This document shows, one piece after another, positions 39,960 through 41,069 of a stretch of DNA of 41,069 nt; within the stretch, counting starts at the first letter, position 1, and each line of letters begins with the position of its first letter. A program made the position numbers and the translations under genes. The notes under the pieces are model-generated. The model saw only the letters and a program-made list of their open reading frames with translations, did no database searches and was not told where the DNA came from. The stretch is from assembly GCA_944358705.1 (NCBI GenBank), contig CALVRR010000015.1:1-41069 (forward strand), read 5' to 3'. The DNA comes from an uncultured Bacilli bacterium (GTDB lineage: Bacteria > Bacillota_I > Bacilli_A > RF39 > UBA660).

Positions 39960-40916
39960 ATGCTAAAATCAAAAGCAATCCGAAAAATTTTTATTACAAC
40001 TTTATCCATGTTCGTTTTATTAATTGTTTATTCCTTGCCGAATTTGGATGATTCATATACGTTACGTACAAATTTAGAAATTGAAAGTGCTACGGGACTT
40101 TATACGAATAATTTATATTTATTAAATTCTGATGGATACTTGGTAAAGAGTAAGATTTTATTAGAAGGATCTAATCTTGAGGATAAAGTTTCTGAGATAT
40201 TAAAACAGTTAACTATTCAAGAGGAAAATCATTTTCCTAAAGGCCTTTTTCCTTATATTCCTAAGGGTACGAAAGTATTAAATGTTTTATGTGGAGAAAG
40301 ACAAATATCGGTTGATTTTTCTAAGGAATTTTTAAAAATGAAAGTAAATGAGGAAAAGCAGATTATTTCTGGTATTGTTTATAGTATTTTAGATTTGGAT
40401 GATATAGAAGAAGTGAATATTTTGGTGGAAGGGGAACTTTTAAAGGAATATCCTAATACTCATGAAGAAATTCATAATCCTATTACGAAAGATATTGGTA
40501 TTAATAAGGAGTATGAGATAACATCTAGGAATGATATTTCTAAGGTAGTTGTTTATTATTTGTCTGAAATTAATGATGAATTGTATTATGTTCCTGTTAC
40601 TAAATATTTAAATGATGATCGTGATAAAATAAAAATTATTATTGATGAACTTTCAAGTAGTTATATTTATGAGTCTAATTTAATGAGTTTTTTACATAGT
40701 AATGTAGAACTTTTAAGCTATTATGAACAAGAAAATGTTTTGTTTTTAAATTTTAATGATTATTTATTTGATAGTGATGATAAAGTTTTAGAAGAAGTAC
40801 TTTACAGTATTGCTTATTCTGTTTTTGATAATTATGATGTTTCTATGGTTATGTTTGAGGTAAATGATAAGTATGTAGAGAAGATTTCTAGAGAAGAAGG
40901 GCTGGTAAAGGAGTAG
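39960..40916 (+). CDS. GerM-domain protein
   Basis: A 318-residue protein with an N-terminal membrane segment (about 9-25) and two GerM-like domains. The first spans about 45-165 (YLLNSDGYLV to VNILVEGE, with ISVDFSKEF as its core strand). The second spans about 195-310 (VVVYYLSEINDELYYVPVTK to VMFEVN, with LFLNFNDYLF). GerM proteins of Bacillus are lipoproteins needed for sporulation and germination. Here the signal has no lipobox Cys, so it is probably membrane-anchored. AGGTGAT precedes the ATG. Confidence 0.85.
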   Translation: MLKSKAIRKIFITTLSMFVLLIVYSLPNLDDSYTLRTNLEIESATGLYTNNLYLLNSDGYLVKSKILLEGSNLEDKVSEILKQLTIQEENHFPKGLFPYIPKGTKVLNVLCGERQISVDFSKEFLKMKVNEEKQIISGIVYSILDLDDIEEVNILVEGELLKEYPNTHEEIHNPITKDIGINKEYEITSRNDISKVVVYYLSEINDELYYVPVTKYLNDDRDKIKIIIDELSSSYIYESNLMSFLHSNVELLSYYEQENVLFLNFNDYLFDSDDKVLEEVLYSIAYSVFDNYDVSMVMFEVNDKYVEKISREEGLVKE

Positions 40917-40934
40917 TTTTCGTAGAAAATGCTA

Positions 40935-40960
40935 AAAAGGACTTGAAAGTCCTTTTATTT
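40935..40960 (+). terminator. Terminator after the GerM-domain gene
   Basis: AAAAGGACTT (40935-40944) pairs with AAGTCCTTTT (40947-40956), with the inner pairs opening to a small loop, and an AT-rich T run follows. Confidence 0.85.
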
Positions 40961-40971
40961 TATTGTATAAT
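40943..40971 (+). promoter_or_regulatory. Promoter of tRNA-Arg
   Basis: TTGAAA (40943-40948) and TATAAT (40966-40971) are 17 bases apart. The -35 lies within the loop and right arm of the preceding terminator. Confidence 0.7.
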
Positions 40972-40991
40972 TCTACTTGTCAGCAAGTTAT

Positions 40992-41068
40992 GTCTGCGTA
41001 GCTCAGCTGGATAGAGCAATCGCCTTCTAAGCGATCGGTCAGGCGTTCGAGTCGCCTCGCGGACACCA
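40992..41068 (+). tRNA. tRNA-Arg (anticodon UCU)
   Basis: A complete 77-base cloverleaf. The acceptor arm GTCTGCG pairs with CGCGGAC (one G-U pair). The D arm is GCTC/GAGC. The anticodon stem ATCGC/GCGAT holds the loop CTTCTAA with TCT at 41026-41028. The T arm AGGCG/CGCCT carries TTCGAGT. The discriminator A is followed by an encoded CCA. It reads AGA, the arginine codon expected to be common in this AT-rich genome. Confidence 0.97.
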
Positions 41069-41069
41069 T

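Overview
The window is a gene-dense, AT-rich stretch of a low-GC Gram-positive (Bacillota) chromosome. All credible genes lie on the + strand. Codon use is strongly A/T-ending, ribosome binding sites are clear (GGAGG-like), and TAA/TAG/TGA all act as stops. The mix of genes suggests a gut-associated Bacilli-type lineage (RF39/Mollicutes-like or Erysipelotrichia-like): sepF, divIVA, two T-box riboswitches, sortase-built pili, BspA/DUF285 surface repeats, SpoIIIAH/GerE/GerM-like genes and an aryl-sulfate sulfotransferase. This placement is inference; no rRNA or marker phylogeny is available here.

Layout. (1) 1-4740: the tail of an Rpn-type nuclease/transposase protein, then a metabolic/envelope run of pgi, a PAP2 phosphatase, a HAD phosphatase and a membrane-anchored aryl-sulfate sulfotransferase. 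(2) 5010-17934: a pilus and surface-protein locus with a VWA/DUF285 protein, a 1202-residue LPNTG adhesin, a minor pilin, an LPVTG major pilin, a class C sortase and a class B sortase, closed by a second VWA/DUF285 paralogue under its own promoter. (3) 17995-19767: an RluA-type pseudouridine synthase and a Ppx/GppA-like protein. (4) 19813-23183: an Asn-type T-box leader (candidate specifier AAC) controlling asnB-asnS. (5) 23209-26835: a PP2C phosphatase, a lipoprotein and a HerA-like ATPase. (6) 26863-35375: sepF and divIVA, three tandem small kinase-like paralogues, a decayed T-box fragment, a lipoprotein gene with an early stop, then an Ile-type T-box (candidate specifier ATC) leading a Ca2+/Na+ antiporter, an unlisted 52-residue ORF and ileS. 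(7) 35379-38945: an unknown protein, a membrane thioredoxin-like protein, a FabG-like reductase, a frameshifted small gene and a methionine gamma-lyase/aluminium-resistance-family PLP enzyme. (8) 39142-41068: SpoIIIAH-like, GerE-like and GerM-like genes, then tRNA-Arg(UCU).

How it fits together. The pilus genes form one apparent transcript from a promoter near 4877-4905 to the terminator at 15721-15752. The class C sortase should polymerise the LPVTG pilin. The class B sortase may attach the base or a special substrate, although the residue at its catalytic arginine position reads as lysine. The sepF-divIVA-ileS order matches the well-known Gram-positive end of the division cluster, but here the divIVA-ileS junction holds three kinase-like genes, a lipoprotein gene, an antiporter and T-box sequences. 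The IleRS has GIHH in place of the class I HIGH motif, a feature linked in the IleRS2 family to mupirocin hyper-resistance.

The points most worth following are the triple kinase-like array with its T-box remnant, the SpaA domain split by a large DUF6273-like insertion, the altered IleRS signature, the paired VWA/DUF285 proteins without sorting signals, and two small genes apparently broken by a single base change.
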